Below, in pieces: positions 1 to 8,795 of a DNA stretch of 64,000 nt. Location of the stretch: assembly GCA_040509755.1 (NCBI GenBank), contig JBEVKF010000126.1:7090-71089 (forward strand), written 5' to 3'. Position numbers and translations under genes: made by a program. Position 1 is the stretch's first letter. Each line of letters begins with the position of its first letter. Source of the stretch: JACVRW01 sp040509755. Its GTDB lineage: Bacteria > Actinomycetota > Thermoleophilia > Solirubrobacterales > Thermoleophilaceae. The notes below the pieces were generated by a model. It saw nothing but the letters and a program-made list of their open reading frames with translations. It did not search any database and had not been told where the DNA came from.

Positions 1-545
1 CATACACGGAGACCACCTTCGACGGCTACGTCGCGCCCAGCTTCCTCGAGACCCCCGGGGCGAAGGAGGTTGGCGTGGAGGTCTTCTCGCTCTCAAAGGG
101 CTGGAACATGACCGGCTGGCGGACGGCTGCGATCGTCGGCAACCCTCAGGCGGTGGCCGCGTACTGGAAGCTGAAGACGAACATCGACTCCGGGATGTTC
201 GAAGCCGTGCAGCTCGCGGCGATCGCAGCACTCGACGCCGGCGCGCCTGCCGAGATGGTCTCCATCTACAAGCGGCGGCGCGACCTTGTCTGCAACGCGC
301 TGCACGAGATCGGTGTTGACGTGACCCCTCCGCGCGGAACGATCTACGTCTGGGCGCCGGTGCCCGAGGGACACACTTCGGCGTCCTATTGCGAGATGGT
401 GCTCGAGGAGTCGGGCGTGGTCGTGTCGCCGGGCGGCGCCTATGGGCCCAACGGCGACGGCTTCTTCCGCATCTCGCTGACGCTGTCGGATGAGCGGCTG
501 GCCGAGGCTCTCGAGCGCCTACGCGGCAGCCTCGCCGCGAGGTAG
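1..545 (+). CDS. PLP-dependent class I/II aminotransferase, C-terminal part
   Basis: The reading frame is open from base 3 and runs off the left edge, so only about 180 C-terminal residues are visible. The segment SLSKGWNMTGWR carries the PLP-binding lysine context typical of fold-type I aminotransferases of the aspartate / LL-diaminopimelate aminotransferase group. The C-terminal SPGGAYGPNGDGFFRISL, with the substrate-carboxylate-binding arginine in FRIS, is also typical. The enzyme would transfer an amino group between an amino acid and a 2-oxo acid in the cytosol. The exact substrate cannot be decided without the N-terminal half. It ends 13 bp before the next ATG on the same strand. Confidence 0.85.
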   Translation, partial: YTETTFDGYVAPSFLETPGAKEVGVEVFSLSKGWNMTGWRTAAIVGNPQAVAAYWKLKTNIDSGMFEAVQLAAIAALDAGAPAEMVSIYKRRRDLVCNALHEIGVDVTPPRGTIYVWAPVPEGHTSASYCEMVLEESGVVVSPGGAYGPNGDGFFRISLTLSDERLAEALERLRGSLAAR

Positions 546-558
546 CCTCGTCGGTCTC

Positions 559-1269
559 ATGCACTACTGCGGCGTCGTCCCAATGCAGGGCTCGCTCCAG
601 CTCGCGATGCTGGAGGAGGTCCGCACGCCCGAGCCTCCGATCCGGCTCTCGGCGATCTTCTTCGAGCCCGGCTCCGCGGAGCAGGTCGCCACCGAGCTGA
701 CCTCGCTCGGTGACATGGCCATCGCGGTGGGAGCGCCGCTCGCCGGACCGCGCGCCGGGCGCCCTGGCCGCGACTGCGATGCCCTGCTGCTGCGCCGCGG
801 CGTCGGGCCGCAGCCGCCCGACCGCGCCACGCGCCGCCTGGTCGAGCTGCTCGGCCAGCTGCCCCGCTTCGAGCCGCAGGCCGGCGAGGGTGAAGGGTCG
901 GTGGGGGAGGGCGCATACAACGATTTCCCGCTGTTCGAGAGCAACGCCGATGGCATCTTCTGCGCCCTCCAGGGCCGCCGGCTCCCGGCCAAGCGCCACC
1001 CGCTCGGACTGCAGCTGCGCATCGAGGAGCTCGAGGGCGACCACGTGCTCGACGAGGGCGGCGAGCTCTGGCACCGCCGGATCGAGGAGCTCGACGCCGC
1101 CGCCTGCGCCCTGTGCGCGCACCGCTACGCGCTTGGCCACGCCTCGTGGCTCGGAGACCCCGAGGAGGCCGTGATCGTCCTTCCGGGAAGCGCGTTGCCG
1201 TCCGAGTTCCCGCGCCAGGGCGTGCTGCCGCCGGTGGAACGCTTGCGGCTGCCGGTGCTCCCCGGGTAG
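559..1269 (+). CDS. DUF429-family protein (RNase H-like fold predicted)
   Basis: About 236 residues from the ATG at 559; the frame is open further upstream but overlaps the aminotransferase. The pattern fits DUF429 proteins: an early AIAVGAPL segment, then a DFPLFESN / CALQGRRLPAKRHPLGLQLR region, then DAAACALCAHRYALGHASWLGDPEEAVIVLP near the C-terminus. DUF429 is predicted to be an RNase H-like nuclease, but biochemical function is not established. The usual N-terminal GVDG motif is replaced by MHYCGVV, so catalytic competence is uncertain. hflX follows 32 bp downstream on the same strand. Confidence 0.6.
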   Translation: MHYCGVVPMQGSLQLAMLEEVRTPEPPIRLSAIFFEPGSAEQVATELTSLGDMAIAVGAPLAGPRAGRPGRDCDALLLRRGVGPQPPDRATRRLVELLGQLPRFEPQAGEGEGSVGEGAYNDFPLFESNADGIFCALQGRRLPAKRHPLGLQLRIEELEGDHVLDEGGELWHRRIEELDAAACALCAHRYALGHASWLGDPEEAVIVLPGSALPSEFPRQGVLPPVERLRLPVLPG

Positions 1270-1301
1270 CGCCGCGACCGGTCGCGCCTAGACTTGGGTC
1301 T

Positions 1302-2597
1302 ATGGAAAAAGGCCAACACGGCCGCAGTGAGGGCGTCCGCAACCCGCGCGCGCGCCAGCGCGCGTTCTGCATCTCAGCCGGTCCCGGGCCGGCGGATCTC
1401 GCCGAGCTCAAGGAGCTGCTGCGCACCGCCGGCGTGGCGGTGGCGGGGGAGCTGAGCCAGCGTCGCCCGGCGCCCGATCCCGACCGCTACCTCGGCAAGG
1501 GCAAGCTCGCAGAGCTCAAACAGGCCGTCGAGGAGTCGGGCGCGAACGTCGTGGCCTGCGACGACGAGCTCAAGCCGCGCCAGGAGCGCAACCTCGAGCA
1601 GGCGCTCGACGTGCCCGTCATCGACCGCACGGCGATCATCCTCGACATCTTCGCCGACCACGCCCACTCGGCGGAGGGGAAGCTCCAGGTCGAGCTGGCC
1701 CAGCTCGAGTACAACCTGGCGCGCATGCGCGGGCTGTGGACGCACCTCGAGCGCCTCGGCGCCGGCCGCATGGATGGCGGCATCGGCACCCGGGGTCCGG
1801 GCGAGACGCAGATCGAGACCGACCGCCGCCTCGCCCGCGACCGCATCGCGGCGCTCAAGCGGCGGCTGCGCCAAACCAGCGGGACGCGCGACACCATGCG
1901 CAAGGAGCGCGAGCGCGCCGCCCTCCCGACCGTGGCGCTGGCGGGCTACACCAACGCCGGCAAGTCGACGTTGCTGAACGCGCTCACGGGGGCCGAGGTC
2001 GGCGTGCGCGACCGCCTCTTCCATACCCTCGATCCCACCACGCGCTCATTCGAGATCTCCGGGCGCACCTATCTGCTCACCGACACCGTCGGGTTCATCC
2101 GCAAGCTCCCGCACCAGCTGGTCGAGGCCTTCTCGGCAACGCTGGAAGAGGCGCTCGGCGCCGACCTGATCGTGCACGTGGCCGACGCCTCCGCGTCCGA
2201 GGGAGAGCTGATCGAGATGATCGCCGCGGTCGACGAGGTCCTCGTCGAGACCGGCGCGGGAGACACGCCGCGCCTGCTCGCCCTCAACAAGGCCGACCTG
2301 CGCGATGGGGAGGGTCGTCGCGGCCTCTCATTCCGCTTCCCGCAGGCGGTGCAGGTGTCGGCGCTGGAGGGCACCGGCCTGGACGAGCTGCGCGACGCCG
2401 TCGAGGCGCGCTTCCTGTCCACGCTCGAGTCGATGGAGCTGCTGGTTCCCTTCGACGAGGGCGGCACTCTCTCGGAGCTGCACGAGCTGGCGGGCGAGCT
2501 CGAGCGCACCGACACCGCCGAGGGCGTGCGCATCAAGGCGCGCGTGCCGGCATCGGCCGCCCCGCGCTTCGCGCGCTTCTCCGAGAACGGCCGCTAG
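1302..2597 (+). CDS. hflX: GTPase HflX
   Basis: A 431-residue ribosome-associated GTPase of the OBG/HflX group, which splits or rescues stalled 70S ribosomes. The N-terminal HflX domain shows DPDRYLGKGK and the family signature around GPGETQIETDRR. The G domain has a P-loop GYTNAGKS at about residues 215-222, DTVGF at about 261 and NKAD at about 329. The ATG at 1302 is chosen because the preceding part of the frame overlaps the DUF429 gene and is low-complexity Arg/Pro. Length and motif order are those of a full, intact HflX. It converges with the MazG-like gene, leaving 11 bp between the stops. Confidence 0.95.
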   Translation: MEKGQHGRSEGVRNPRARQRAFCISAGPGPADLAELKELLRTAGVAVAGELSQRRPAPDPDRYLGKGKLAELKQAVEESGANVVACDDELKPRQERNLEQALDVPVIDRTAIILDIFADHAHSAEGKLQVELAQLEYNLARMRGLWTHLERLGAGRMDGGIGTRGPGETQIETDRRLARDRIAALKRRLRQTSGTRDTMRKERERAALPTVALAGYTNAGKSTLLNALTGAEVGVRDRLFHTLDPTTRSFEISGRTYLLTDTVGFIRKLPHQLVEAFSATLEEALGADLIVHVADASASEGELIEMIAAVDEVLVETGAGDTPRLLALNKADLRDGEGRRGLSFRFPQAVQVSALEGTGLDELRDAVEARFLSTLESMELLVPFDEGGTLSELHELAGELERTDTAEGVRIKARVPASAAPRFARFSENGR

Positions 2598-2608
2598 TCA
2601 TCTAGGCC

Positions 2609-2938
2609 TCAGCGAAAGTCGCCGGAGCCGTGCAGCACGGCGCGTTCGTGGCGCGAACTCAGCTTGTCGAGGTTCGCCTGCGCGATCTCGCCGAGATCGA
2701 GCCCGGCCTCCGTCGCGAGCTGGGCCACGTACCAGAGCACGTCGCCGAGCTCGGCCGCGAGCGCGTCTCGGCGCTCAGGGGTCAGCTCCCCGCCATCGTC
2801 TCGGATCGCCTTCTTTACCTTCTCGGCGGCCTCGCCCGCCTCGCCGCAGAGCCCCAGAGCGGGGTAGGTGAGATTCGAGCCGGCGTCCGGGTAGACGGCG
2901 GTGGCGCGGGAGCGTTGCTGGTAGTCGGAGATACGCAC
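2609..2938 (-). CDS. MazG-like nucleotide pyrophosphohydrolase
   Basis: A 109-residue all-alpha NTP pyrophosphatase. LCGEAGEAAEKVKK and AAELGDVLWYVAQLA provide the two acidic clusters (ExxE and ExxD) that bind Mg2+ in the MazG/dUTPase-alpha superfamily. The length fits single-domain house-cleaning members that hydrolyse non-canonical or damaged (d)NTPs to the monophosphate plus PPi. The substrate cannot be read from sequence. It starts divergently from the STAS gene. Confidence 0.85.
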   Translation of the reverse strand: MRISDYQQRSRATAVYPDAGSNLTYPALGLCGEAGEAAEKVKKAIRDDGGELTPERRDALAAELGDVLWYVAQLATEAGLDLGEIAQANLDKLSSRHERAVLHGSGDFR

Positions 2939-2993
2939 GAAGGCAACCTATCGAGTGGCGCGGCAGAACCGGCCGGGTGTAGGCTGGCGGCCC

Positions 2994-3350
2994 GTGGTAC
3001 CGCTTGCCGTGGAGCGGACGTCGCGCGAGGGCGTCGACATGCTGTCGGTGGAGGGGGAGATCGACATCTTCACCGCCCCTCGGCTGATCTCCGTGTTGAA
3101 TCAGGCCGTGACCGATGCCGTCCACTCGGTTATCGTCGACCTGTCCGCGGTCGGCTTCATGGACTCGACCGGGCTCGCGTTGCTGATCAACGCGCACCGC
3201 CGCCTCACGCGGCGCCAGAAGGGCTTCGCCGTGGTCTGTCCGGCCGGCCCACTGCGTCGAGTCTTCGAGATCACCGACATGGTCGACACGCTTCGTGTCT
3301 GCCCGGATCGCGAGAGCGCGGCCCTGGCAGCGCTTCCCGCGGTGCACTGA
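2994..3350 (+). CDS. STAS-domain anti-anti-sigma factor
   Basis: A single STAS domain of about 118 residues, with GEIDIFTAPRL, then VIVDLSAVGFMDSTGLALLI. DSTG carries the serine that partner-switching kinases (RsbW/SpoIIAB type) phosphorylate. Unphosphorylated, such proteins sequester an anti-sigma kinase and free its sigma factor. No cognate kinase or sigma gene is in the window. The frame is open from a GTG at 2955; 2994 (GTG) is preferred because it starts just before the first STAS strand and leaves room for the divergent promoter. GTG at 3009 is another possibility. Confidence 0.88.
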   Translation: MVPLAVERTSREGVDMLSVEGEIDIFTAPRLISVLNQAVTDAVHSVIVDLSAVGFMDSTGLALLINAHRRLTRRQKGFAVVCPAGPLRRVFEITDMVDTLRVCPDRESAALAALPAVH

Positions 3351-3387
3351 GCTTCAACTCCAGGCCGGGTGTGCCGATATCTGAGGC

Positions 3388-5121
3388 ATGACCGAGACCC
3401 AGGCCGCCGCGGCGGGGCCGTTCCCCGTGCCCGGACTCACGCCCCCGACCCAGCGAACCGGCGCCAAGCGGCGCATCGGCGACGTGATCGTCATGCTGGG
3501 ATTCGCCGAGCGCAAGCTCGTGGAGTCGGTGATCGACAAGGGCCACTCGGACGGCATGCCCCTCGGCCAGTCGCTGATCGAGGCGGACATCGTCGACTCC
3601 AACCAGCTTGCACACGCGCTCGCCGAGCGCAACGGCCTCGACTTCGTCGACCTCAGCTCCTTCGAGGTGGACAAGGGTGCCGCCAACCTGATCGACGCCG
3701 AGAAGGCACGCCGCTACCAGACGATCCCGATCGCGTTTGTCGGCGAGGGGACCCTGCTCGTGGCGACCGCCGATCCGGCCAACGTGCTCGCTCTCGACGA
3801 CATCACGATGGCGACGGGATACGAGGTGCGCCGCGCGGTCGCCTCCCCCGAGGACATCGAGGCGCTCATCAGCCAGATGTCACGGCTCGGGGAGTCGGTC
3901 CACGAGATCGACGAGGAGGAGGACACCACCACCGCCGAGGTGATCGAGCTTCGCGATCAGGCCGACGAAGCCCCGGTCGTCAAGCTCGTCCACACGATCA
4001 TCGCCGATGCGGTCAGGCGGGGGGCCTCCGACATCCACTTCGAACCGCGGGCGGGCGACATGCGCGTGCGCTATCGCGTCGACGGGGTCGTCTTCGACAC
4101 CACCACGGTGACGCGCAACCTCGTCGCCGGCCTGGTATCGCGAGTGAAGATCATGTCCGATCTCGACATCGCGGAGAAGCGTCTTCCCCAGGACGGCCGG
4201 ATCGGGCTCACGGTCGACGGCCACTACGTGGACCTGCGCGTGGCGACCCTGCCCGTCGTTCGCGGCGAGTCGGTCGTCATGCGAATTCTCGACAAGGAGA
4301 AGGTCGTGATGGACCTCGACTTGCTCGGGATGGGCGAGCACGATCGCGAGCGCTTCGAAGGGGTGATCAGCTCGACGCACGGTTCGGTCCTGGTGACCGG
4401 GCCCACGGGGTCGGGCAAGACCACGACCCTGTACGCCGGCCTGACCGAGGTCAACAAGCCCGACAAGACGATCATCACGGTCGAGGACCCGGTCGAGTAC
4501 GAGCTCGACGGGGTCAAGCAGGTCCAGGTGAACACCAGGACGGGCCTCACCTTCGCCGCCGGGCTTCGCTCGATGGTGCGCGCCGACCCGGACATCATCA
4601 TGGTGGGCGAGGTGCGCGACCGCGAGACCGCTCAGATCGCGATCGAGTCAGCGCTCACCGGTCACCTCGTGCTGACCACGCTTCATACGAACGATGCTCC
4701 GCTGGCGGTGGCCCGGCTGATGGAGATGGGCATTGAGCCCTATCTCGTCGCCTCGGGGGTCGAGTGCATCGTGGCGCAGCGCCTGGCGCGCCGCCTGTGC
4801 GACTGCAAGGTGCCGACGAAACTCACGAAGGAAGCGCTGAACAAGAACGGCTTCGAGATCGCGCGCGGGTTCACGGCCAGCGAGCCGAGCGGCTGTGTGC
4901 GCTGTGGCCACACCGGCTACAAGGGGCGCATCGGGATCTACGAGCTGATGCTCGTGACCGAGCAGATTCGCCGGATGATCCTGGAGCGCGCTTCCGCCGA
5001 CGAGATCCGCGAAGCCGCACGCTCGGAGGGCATGCGCACGCTGCGCGAGGACGGCATCGAGAAGGTGCGCCGCGGCGTGACCTCGGTGGCCGAGGTGCTG
5101 CGCGTGCTCGGCACGAGCTAG
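3388..5121 (+). CDS. GspE/PilB-type secretion and pilus assembly ATPase
   Basis: A 577-residue hexameric traffic ATPase. The N-terminal 130 residues resemble an MshEN domain (RIGDVIVMLGF, then PLGQSLIEADIVDSNQLAHAL), a fold that in some PilB/MshE proteins binds c-di-GMP. The catalytic core has GPTGSGKTTT (Walker A, about 338-347), a conserved Asp-box region (VEDPVEYELDG) and a Walker B/His-box area (SMVRADPDIIMVGEVRD, LTTLHTND). Cysteines at about 471, 473, 503 and 506 (CDC and CVRC) form the zinc site found in PilB/GspE. It energises pilin polymerisation at the inner face of the membrane. No pilin, PilC or PilM-Q genes are nearby, so it is an orphan here. Confidence 0.92.
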   Translation: MTETQAAAAGPFPVPGLTPPTQRTGAKRRIGDVIVMLGFAERKLVESVIDKGHSDGMPLGQSLIEADIVDSNQLAHALAERNGLDFVDLSSFEVDKGAANLIDAEKARRYQTIPIAFVGEGTLLVATADPANVLALDDITMATGYEVRRAVASPEDIEALISQMSRLGESVHEIDEEEDTTTAEVIELRDQADEAPVVKLVHTIIADAVRRGASDIHFEPRAGDMRVRYRVDGVVFDTTTVTRNLVAGLVSRVKIMSDLDIAEKRLPQDGRIGLTVDGHYVDLRVATLPVVRGESVVMRILDKEKVVMDLDLLGMGEHDRERFEGVISSTHGSVLVTGPTGSGKTTTLYAGLTEVNKPDKTIITVEDPVEYELDGVKQVQVNTRTGLTFAAGLRSMVRADPDIIMVGEVRDRETAQIAIESALTGHLVLTTLHTNDAPLAVARLMEMGIEPYLVASGVECIVAQRLARRLCDCKVPTKLTKEALNKNGFEIARGFTASEPSGCVRCGHTGYKGRIGIYELMLVTEQIRRMILERASADEIREAARSEGMRTLREDGIEKVRRGVTSVAEVLRVLGTS

Positions 5122-5135
5122 GCGGCCAGGGACGC

Positions 5136-5858
5136 TTACACCCCGGCCGCGCGGCGCGCCGACATGTGCGCGGCGTCTTCGAGCTCGTCGTCGCTCAGCG
5201 GTTCGAGCTCGATTCCGAGGGCGAGCTCGATCAGGCGGTCGGCGAGCCGGATGTTCTTCGGAAGCAACGGCCCGTGCAGATAGGTGCCGATCACGTTGCG
5301 GTCCTTGACGCCCTCGAGGCCGTCGCGCCCGTTGTTGCCGTGTCCCGACAGGACGCGGCCCAGCGGCAGCTCGCCCGGGCCCAGGTAGGTGCGCCCGCCA
5401 TGATTCTCAAAGCCCGCGATCGTCATCGGCCCAAAGCCGATGTCGGCCTCGATTGCGCAGTTGCCGATCAGCCGCGGGCCGGGTTCGCGCATGGTCTTCA
5501 GGTCGACGAGGCCGACGCCAGGGAGCTCTTCGCCTCCTACCTCGTAGGAGTGGCCAAGCAGCTGGTAGCCGCCGCAGACGGCGAGCACGACCGCGCCGCG
5601 GTCGGCGGCTGCATGGAGGGCGTCGCGCTTGGTGTTTGCCATGTCGTGCGCGACCGCCGCCTGGTCGCGGTCCTGGCCGCCGCCGATGTAGCAGAGGTCA
5701 TGGGCGTTGGGGTCGAGTGGCTGCTCGAGGCTCGCCGCTGCGTGCTCGAAGCCGATCCCGCGCCACTCGCAACGCGCGCGCAGCACGGCGATGTTGCCGC
5801 GATCGGCATAGATGTTCATCAGCTCGGGATAGAGCGAGCAGACCCTCAGCGCCGGCAT
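5136..5858 (-). CDS. gatD: Lipid II isoglutaminyl synthase, glutaminase subunit GatD
   Basis: A 240-residue class I (triad) glutamine amidotransferase of the CobB/CobQ-like group. The nucleophile is Cys95 in LAVCGGYQ and the catalytic His is about 195 in GTYLHGPLLPKN. With MurT it amidates the alpha-carboxyl of D-Glu in lipid II to D-isoglutamine, a modification needed for efficient peptidoglycan cross-linking in Gram-positives. The ATG at 5858 overlaps the 3' end of the methyltransferase gene by 13 bp, indicating translational coupling. It is the last gene of the five-gene minus-strand operon and converges with pilB. Confidence 0.93.
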   Translation of the reverse strand: MPALRVCSLYPELMNIYADRGNIAVLRARCEWRGIGFEHAAASLEQPLDPNAHDLCYIGGGQDRDQAAVAHDMANTKRDALHAAADRGAVVLAVCGGYQLLGHSYEVGGEELPGVGLVDLKTMREPGPRLIGNCAIEADIGFGPMTIAGFENHGGRTYLGPGELPLGRVLSGHGNNGRDGLEGVKDRNVIGTYLHGPLLPKNIRLADRLIELALGIELEPLSDDELEDAAHMSARRAAGV

Positions 5859-6568
5859 ACCACCACCGTACTTCCGATGTAGGCGGTGGTCTGGCCCACC
5901 GCGTGCCTGGCCGCCGCGAGCAGGCCCTGTGCCCCCGCTTCGCGCTCGAGCTCGTCCGGGCTGAGCGAGTCGAGGCGCTGGGTATGGCGGACCTCCGTCA
6001 GCTCCCCGGCGGGGGACACCTTCTGGCGCAGCCATTCCACCGCGATCCCGCCGGGCTCCGTGCGAACGTCGAGCGCGCGGCTGGAGTAGATCCAGCCCCT
6101 GCGCTCGCCGACGTCGGGAAGGGGCGGCTCGGCGTCCTCGGCGGGCACCGCTTCGTCGAGATCGGAGATCGCGGCGGCAAAGCTGCCGCCCGGCGACAGG
6201 CGCGCCGCGACGCCGGCCAGCAGCTCGGCACGCCCCGAAGCTCCGCCCACGATCTGCAGCAGCTGCATGGGGGCGATGATCAGGCCGAACGGATCGCCGG
6301 CGGTCAGGGCGCGGGCATCGCCCGGCAGGCAGGAGACGGTCAGGCCCTCCTCGCCGGCACGCCGCTCGAGCTCGCCGAGGAGGTCCTCATCGGCGTCGAG
6401 CGCTGTGACGTCGTGCCCGTGGCGCGCCAGATCCAGCGTCACCCTGCCGGTGCCGGCGCCGAGGTCCAAGACCGGCCCGTCGGTCTTGCGCGCCATGCGC
6501 CGCCAGAGCGGAAGGTCCGAACCGTAGCCGCCGCACTCGACGTCGTGCCAGATCACCGCGTCGTTCAC
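5846..6568 (-). CDS. Class I SAM-dependent methyltransferase
   Basis: 240 residues with a Rossmann-type SAM fold. Motif I is GPVLDLGAGTGRVTLDLARHG; motif II is VTALDADEDLL; PGDARAL and FGLIIAPMQLLQ follow. The start is the GTG at 6568, which overlaps the murT stop (GTGA). The 3' end overlaps the gatD start by 13 bp. The gene is therefore embedded between the two subunits of the lipid II amidation enzyme, and a cell-envelope substrate is tempting but unproven. No membrane segment or signal peptide is visible, so it acts in the cytosol. A C-terminal part (AYIGSTVVVCRR) resembles small-molecule methyltransferases of UbiE type. Confidence 0.85.
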   Translation of the reverse strand: MNDAVIWHDVECGGYGSDLPLWRRMARKTDGPVLDLGAGTGRVTLDLARHGHDVTALDADEDLLGELERRAGEEGLTVSCLPGDARALTAGDPFGLIIAPMQLLQIVGGASGRAELLAGVAARLSPGGSFAAAISDLDEAVPAEDAEPPLPDVGERRGWIYSSRALDVRTEPGGIAVEWLRQKVSPAGELTEVRHTQRLDSLSPDELEREAGAQGLLAAARHAVGQTTAYIGSTVVVCRR

Positions 6569-7920
6569 TCCGACCACCGCTTGGCCAGTCCGCGCCGGGC
6601 GAGCAGGTCGCGCAGCTCGAGCAGCGCCGTGTAGGTCGGAAGCGCGTACACCTGCTTGGCCGCGGCCAACCGCACGGCCGTGTCGAGTGAGCGCTCCACG
6701 TCGCTGTCGACCTCGATCAGGGCGTCGATGCCGGCGTACTTGAGGCGCAGCGCCATCTCCTCGGCCCGCGTGCCGGCGCAGGTCGCGCGGCGCACTCGCC
6801 CTGCCAGCACCTCGAAGTCGGCATCCCAGATCCACGACACGTCGCGCCCGTCGGCCGTACGGTCGTTCAGCGCGAGCCAGAGGTCGAGCTGCTCGTCCTC
6901 GAGCGTCAGCGTTCGCAGCACCTCGTTGGCGCCGGACGGGTTCTTGATCAGCAGGATCGAGAGGAGGTGACCGTCGATGGGGATCGTCTCAACACGCCCG
7001 AACGAGCCGCTGAAGCCCTCGAGCGCCGCGCCGACGGCCGCGAGCGGGACGCCCAGCTGGAGCGCCGTGGCCGCCGCCGCGACGGCGTTGTAGACGTTGT
7101 AGAGGCCGGGAAGGGGGAGGCGGAGCTCGAGCCGGCCCTGCGGCGTGCGCAGGACGACCTGCGAGCCGCGCATGCCGTCCAGGGCCACGGCGGTGGCCGC
7201 CACCTGGGGAGCGGGCCGCTCGCGCCCGCAGTTCGGACACCGGTAGCGCCCCAGGTGGCCGAGGTAGATGGCCTTGTAGGCGTAGGCGGCGCCGCAGTTG
7301 CGGCAGTGCTTCGAGTCGGCCGCGTGCTGCATTCCGGGAAGCGCCTGGGAGTCGTCCTCGACGCCGTAGTAGGTCACGCCCGAGCGACCCCGCCCGAGGT
7401 CAGCCACCAGCGGGTCGTCGGCGTTCAGCACGAAGCCGGCCTTCCCGTCGAGGTCCGCCGCGACCTCCGCCCAGCGGTCGGCCAGCAGGTCGAGCTCGCC
7501 GTAGCGATCGAGCTGGTCGCGAAAGAGGTTGCAGAGCAAGAGCAGCCGCGGCTCGACGTCCTCGGCGACCTTGGCAAGCCAGGCCTCGTCGACCTCGAAG
7601 AGCCCGACCTGGCCCGGCTCGCGCCCGGCGTCGAGCAGCGCCGTGGCCACCCCCCAGGCCATGTTCGATCCCGCTCGGTTGTGGACGACCGCTCGTCCGT
7701 CTCGCTCGAGGCAGGCGGCGATCATTGCGCACGTCGTGGTCTTGCCGTTGGTGGCCGAGACGAGCACCGAGCCCGCCTCCAGCTCGCTCGCCATGCGGGT
7801 CAGCGCCGGGGGGTAGAGCCTCATCAGCGCGCGTCCGGGCGCGGTCGTCCCGCCGGTGCGGCCGGCCCGCCGGCTAACCGCCCGGGCGGCCCGGGCACCC
7901 GTGCGGGCCGCTCGGAACAT
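6565..7920 (-). CDS. murT: Lipid II isoglutaminyl synthase, ligase subunit MurT
   Basis: A 451-residue Mur-ligase-like enzyme with the C-terminal MurT domain (DUF1727). The P-loop SATNGKTTT is at about 55-63. An inserted zinc ribbon has cysteines at about 206, 209, 228 and 231, the hallmark separating MurT from MurC-F. The C-terminal domain carries LIKNPSGANEVLRTL, corresponding to the conserved acidic/amide catalytic segment. It activates the D-Glu carboxylate of lipid II with ATP; GatD supplies ammonia. The ATG at 7920 overlaps the stop of the upstream lipid kinase gene (TGATG). Confidence 0.94.
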   Translation of the reverse strand: MFRAARTGARAARAVSRRAGRTGGTTAPGRALMRLYPPALTRMASELEAGSVLVSATNGKTTTCAMIAACLERDGRAVVHNRAGSNMAWGVATALLDAGREPGQVGLFEVDEAWLAKVAEDVEPRLLLLCNLFRDQLDRYGELDLLADRWAEVAADLDGKAGFVLNADDPLVADLGRGRSGVTYYGVEDDSQALPGMQHAADSKHCRNCGAAYAYKAIYLGHLGRYRCPNCGRERPAPQVAATAVALDGMRGSQVVLRTPQGRLELRLPLPGLYNVYNAVAAAATALQLGVPLAAVGAALEGFSGSFGRVETIPIDGHLLSILLIKNPSGANEVLRTLTLEDEQLDLWLALNDRTADGRDVSWIWDADFEVLAGRVRRATCAGTRAEEMALRLKYAGIDALIEVDSDVERSLDTAVRLAAAKQVYALPTYTALLELRDLLARRGLAKRWSE

Positions 7921-8795
7921 CAGGCGGGAACGATTACGCGCAGGCACCGGGGCTCCACGGTGATCGTGGCCGGGGTGGCGCCGATCGGGTCGCCGTCGGC
8001 ATAGATGACGAACGGGCGGTTCGACGCCACTTCGATTCGCTCCCCGGACAGGAACTCGACGTAGGGCGAGTCGACGTGCTTGCCCTTGAAGACCTTGGGC
8101 AGCTCGCGCATGAAGGTGAGCTTGGAGGTTTCCTTCGAGAGCATCACGTCGAGCCTGCCGTCGTCGAGCACGGCGTGGGGGAGGATGATCATGCCGCCGC
8201 CGTAGGCCTTCGAGTTGCCGACGGCGACCGTGAAGCCGGTCAGCTCGTGCTCGGTGCCGTCCACGGTCACGGTGAACCGGGCGGGCTTCCAGCCGGCCAG
8301 GGCGCGCAGCGCGGCGTAGACGTAGACGGCGTCGCCCTTGACCCACTTTGCGTCGTTTGCGATCCGGTTGGCGTCGGAGTCGAAGCCGAAGCTCGCGATG
8401 CCCATGAACGGGGTGCCGTCGACATCCGCCACGTCGAGAACCTGTTCCCTTCCCTCCACGGCGCTCCGGGCGGCCTGCGTCGGGTCTGTCGGGACACCGA
8501 GCACGCGCGCCAGGTCGTTGCCGCGCCCGCAGGGGATCAGTGCGAGGGCGGACTCGCGGCCCTTCAGGGCGCCCGCGAGCGGGCGAAGCAGGCCGTCTCC
8601 GCTGAGGGCGGCGACGGTCTCGCCGGCGTCGGCCGCCGTCCGCGCCTCCTCGGCGGCGTGCTCGATGCTGCGGGTGGTCACGGTGCGATGGGGTGCGCCC
8701 AGGCGGTCGAGCTCGGCATGCACGGCCGGGAGTGCCGTCAGCGCCCTGCCCCCGCCCGAGGCCGGGTTGACCAACAGCGCGAAGCGGCGGCTCAC
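7920..8795 (-). CDS. Diacylglycerol/lipid kinase family protein (DagK/YegS-like)
   Basis: About 291 residues. VNPASGGGRA starts the DAGK catalytic domain and PCGRGNDLARVLG is the GTGND-like substrate motif. FGFDSDANRIA and YADGDP are typical of the C-terminal beta-sandwich. The nucleotide-binding GGDGT motif is altered to SGDGLL, so activity should be tested rather than assumed. Family members phosphorylate diacylglycerol or related lipids at the cytoplasmic membrane face. The GTG start at 8795 overlaps the stop of the glutaminase gene (GTGA). The position upstream of murT suggests a link to lipid-carrier or envelope-lipid recycling, which is inference. Confidence 0.82.
   Translation of the reverse strand: MSRRFALLVNPASGGGRALTALPAVHAELDRLGAPHRTVTTRSIEHAAEEARTAADAGETVAALSGDGLLRPLAGALKGRESALALIPCGRGNDLARVLGVPTDPTQAARSAVEGREQVLDVADVDGTPFMGIASFGFDSDANRIANDAKWVKGDAVYVYAALRALAGWKPARFTVTVDGTEHELTGFTVAVGNSKAYGGGMIILPHAVLDDGRLDVMLSKETSKLTFMRELPKVFKGKHVDSPYVEFLSGERIEVASNRPFVIYADGDPIGATPATITVEPRCLRVIVPA

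Noticed and set aside
557..1426. Long minus-strand open frames over the DUF429 and hflX genes
   Set aside because: Arg/Pro/Ala-rich shadow frames produced by high GC third positions; no motif or start context.
4764..6634. Plus-strand open frames across pilB 3' end, gatD and the methyltransferase
   Set aside because: They run opposite to well-supported genes with clear motifs and have no domain of their own.
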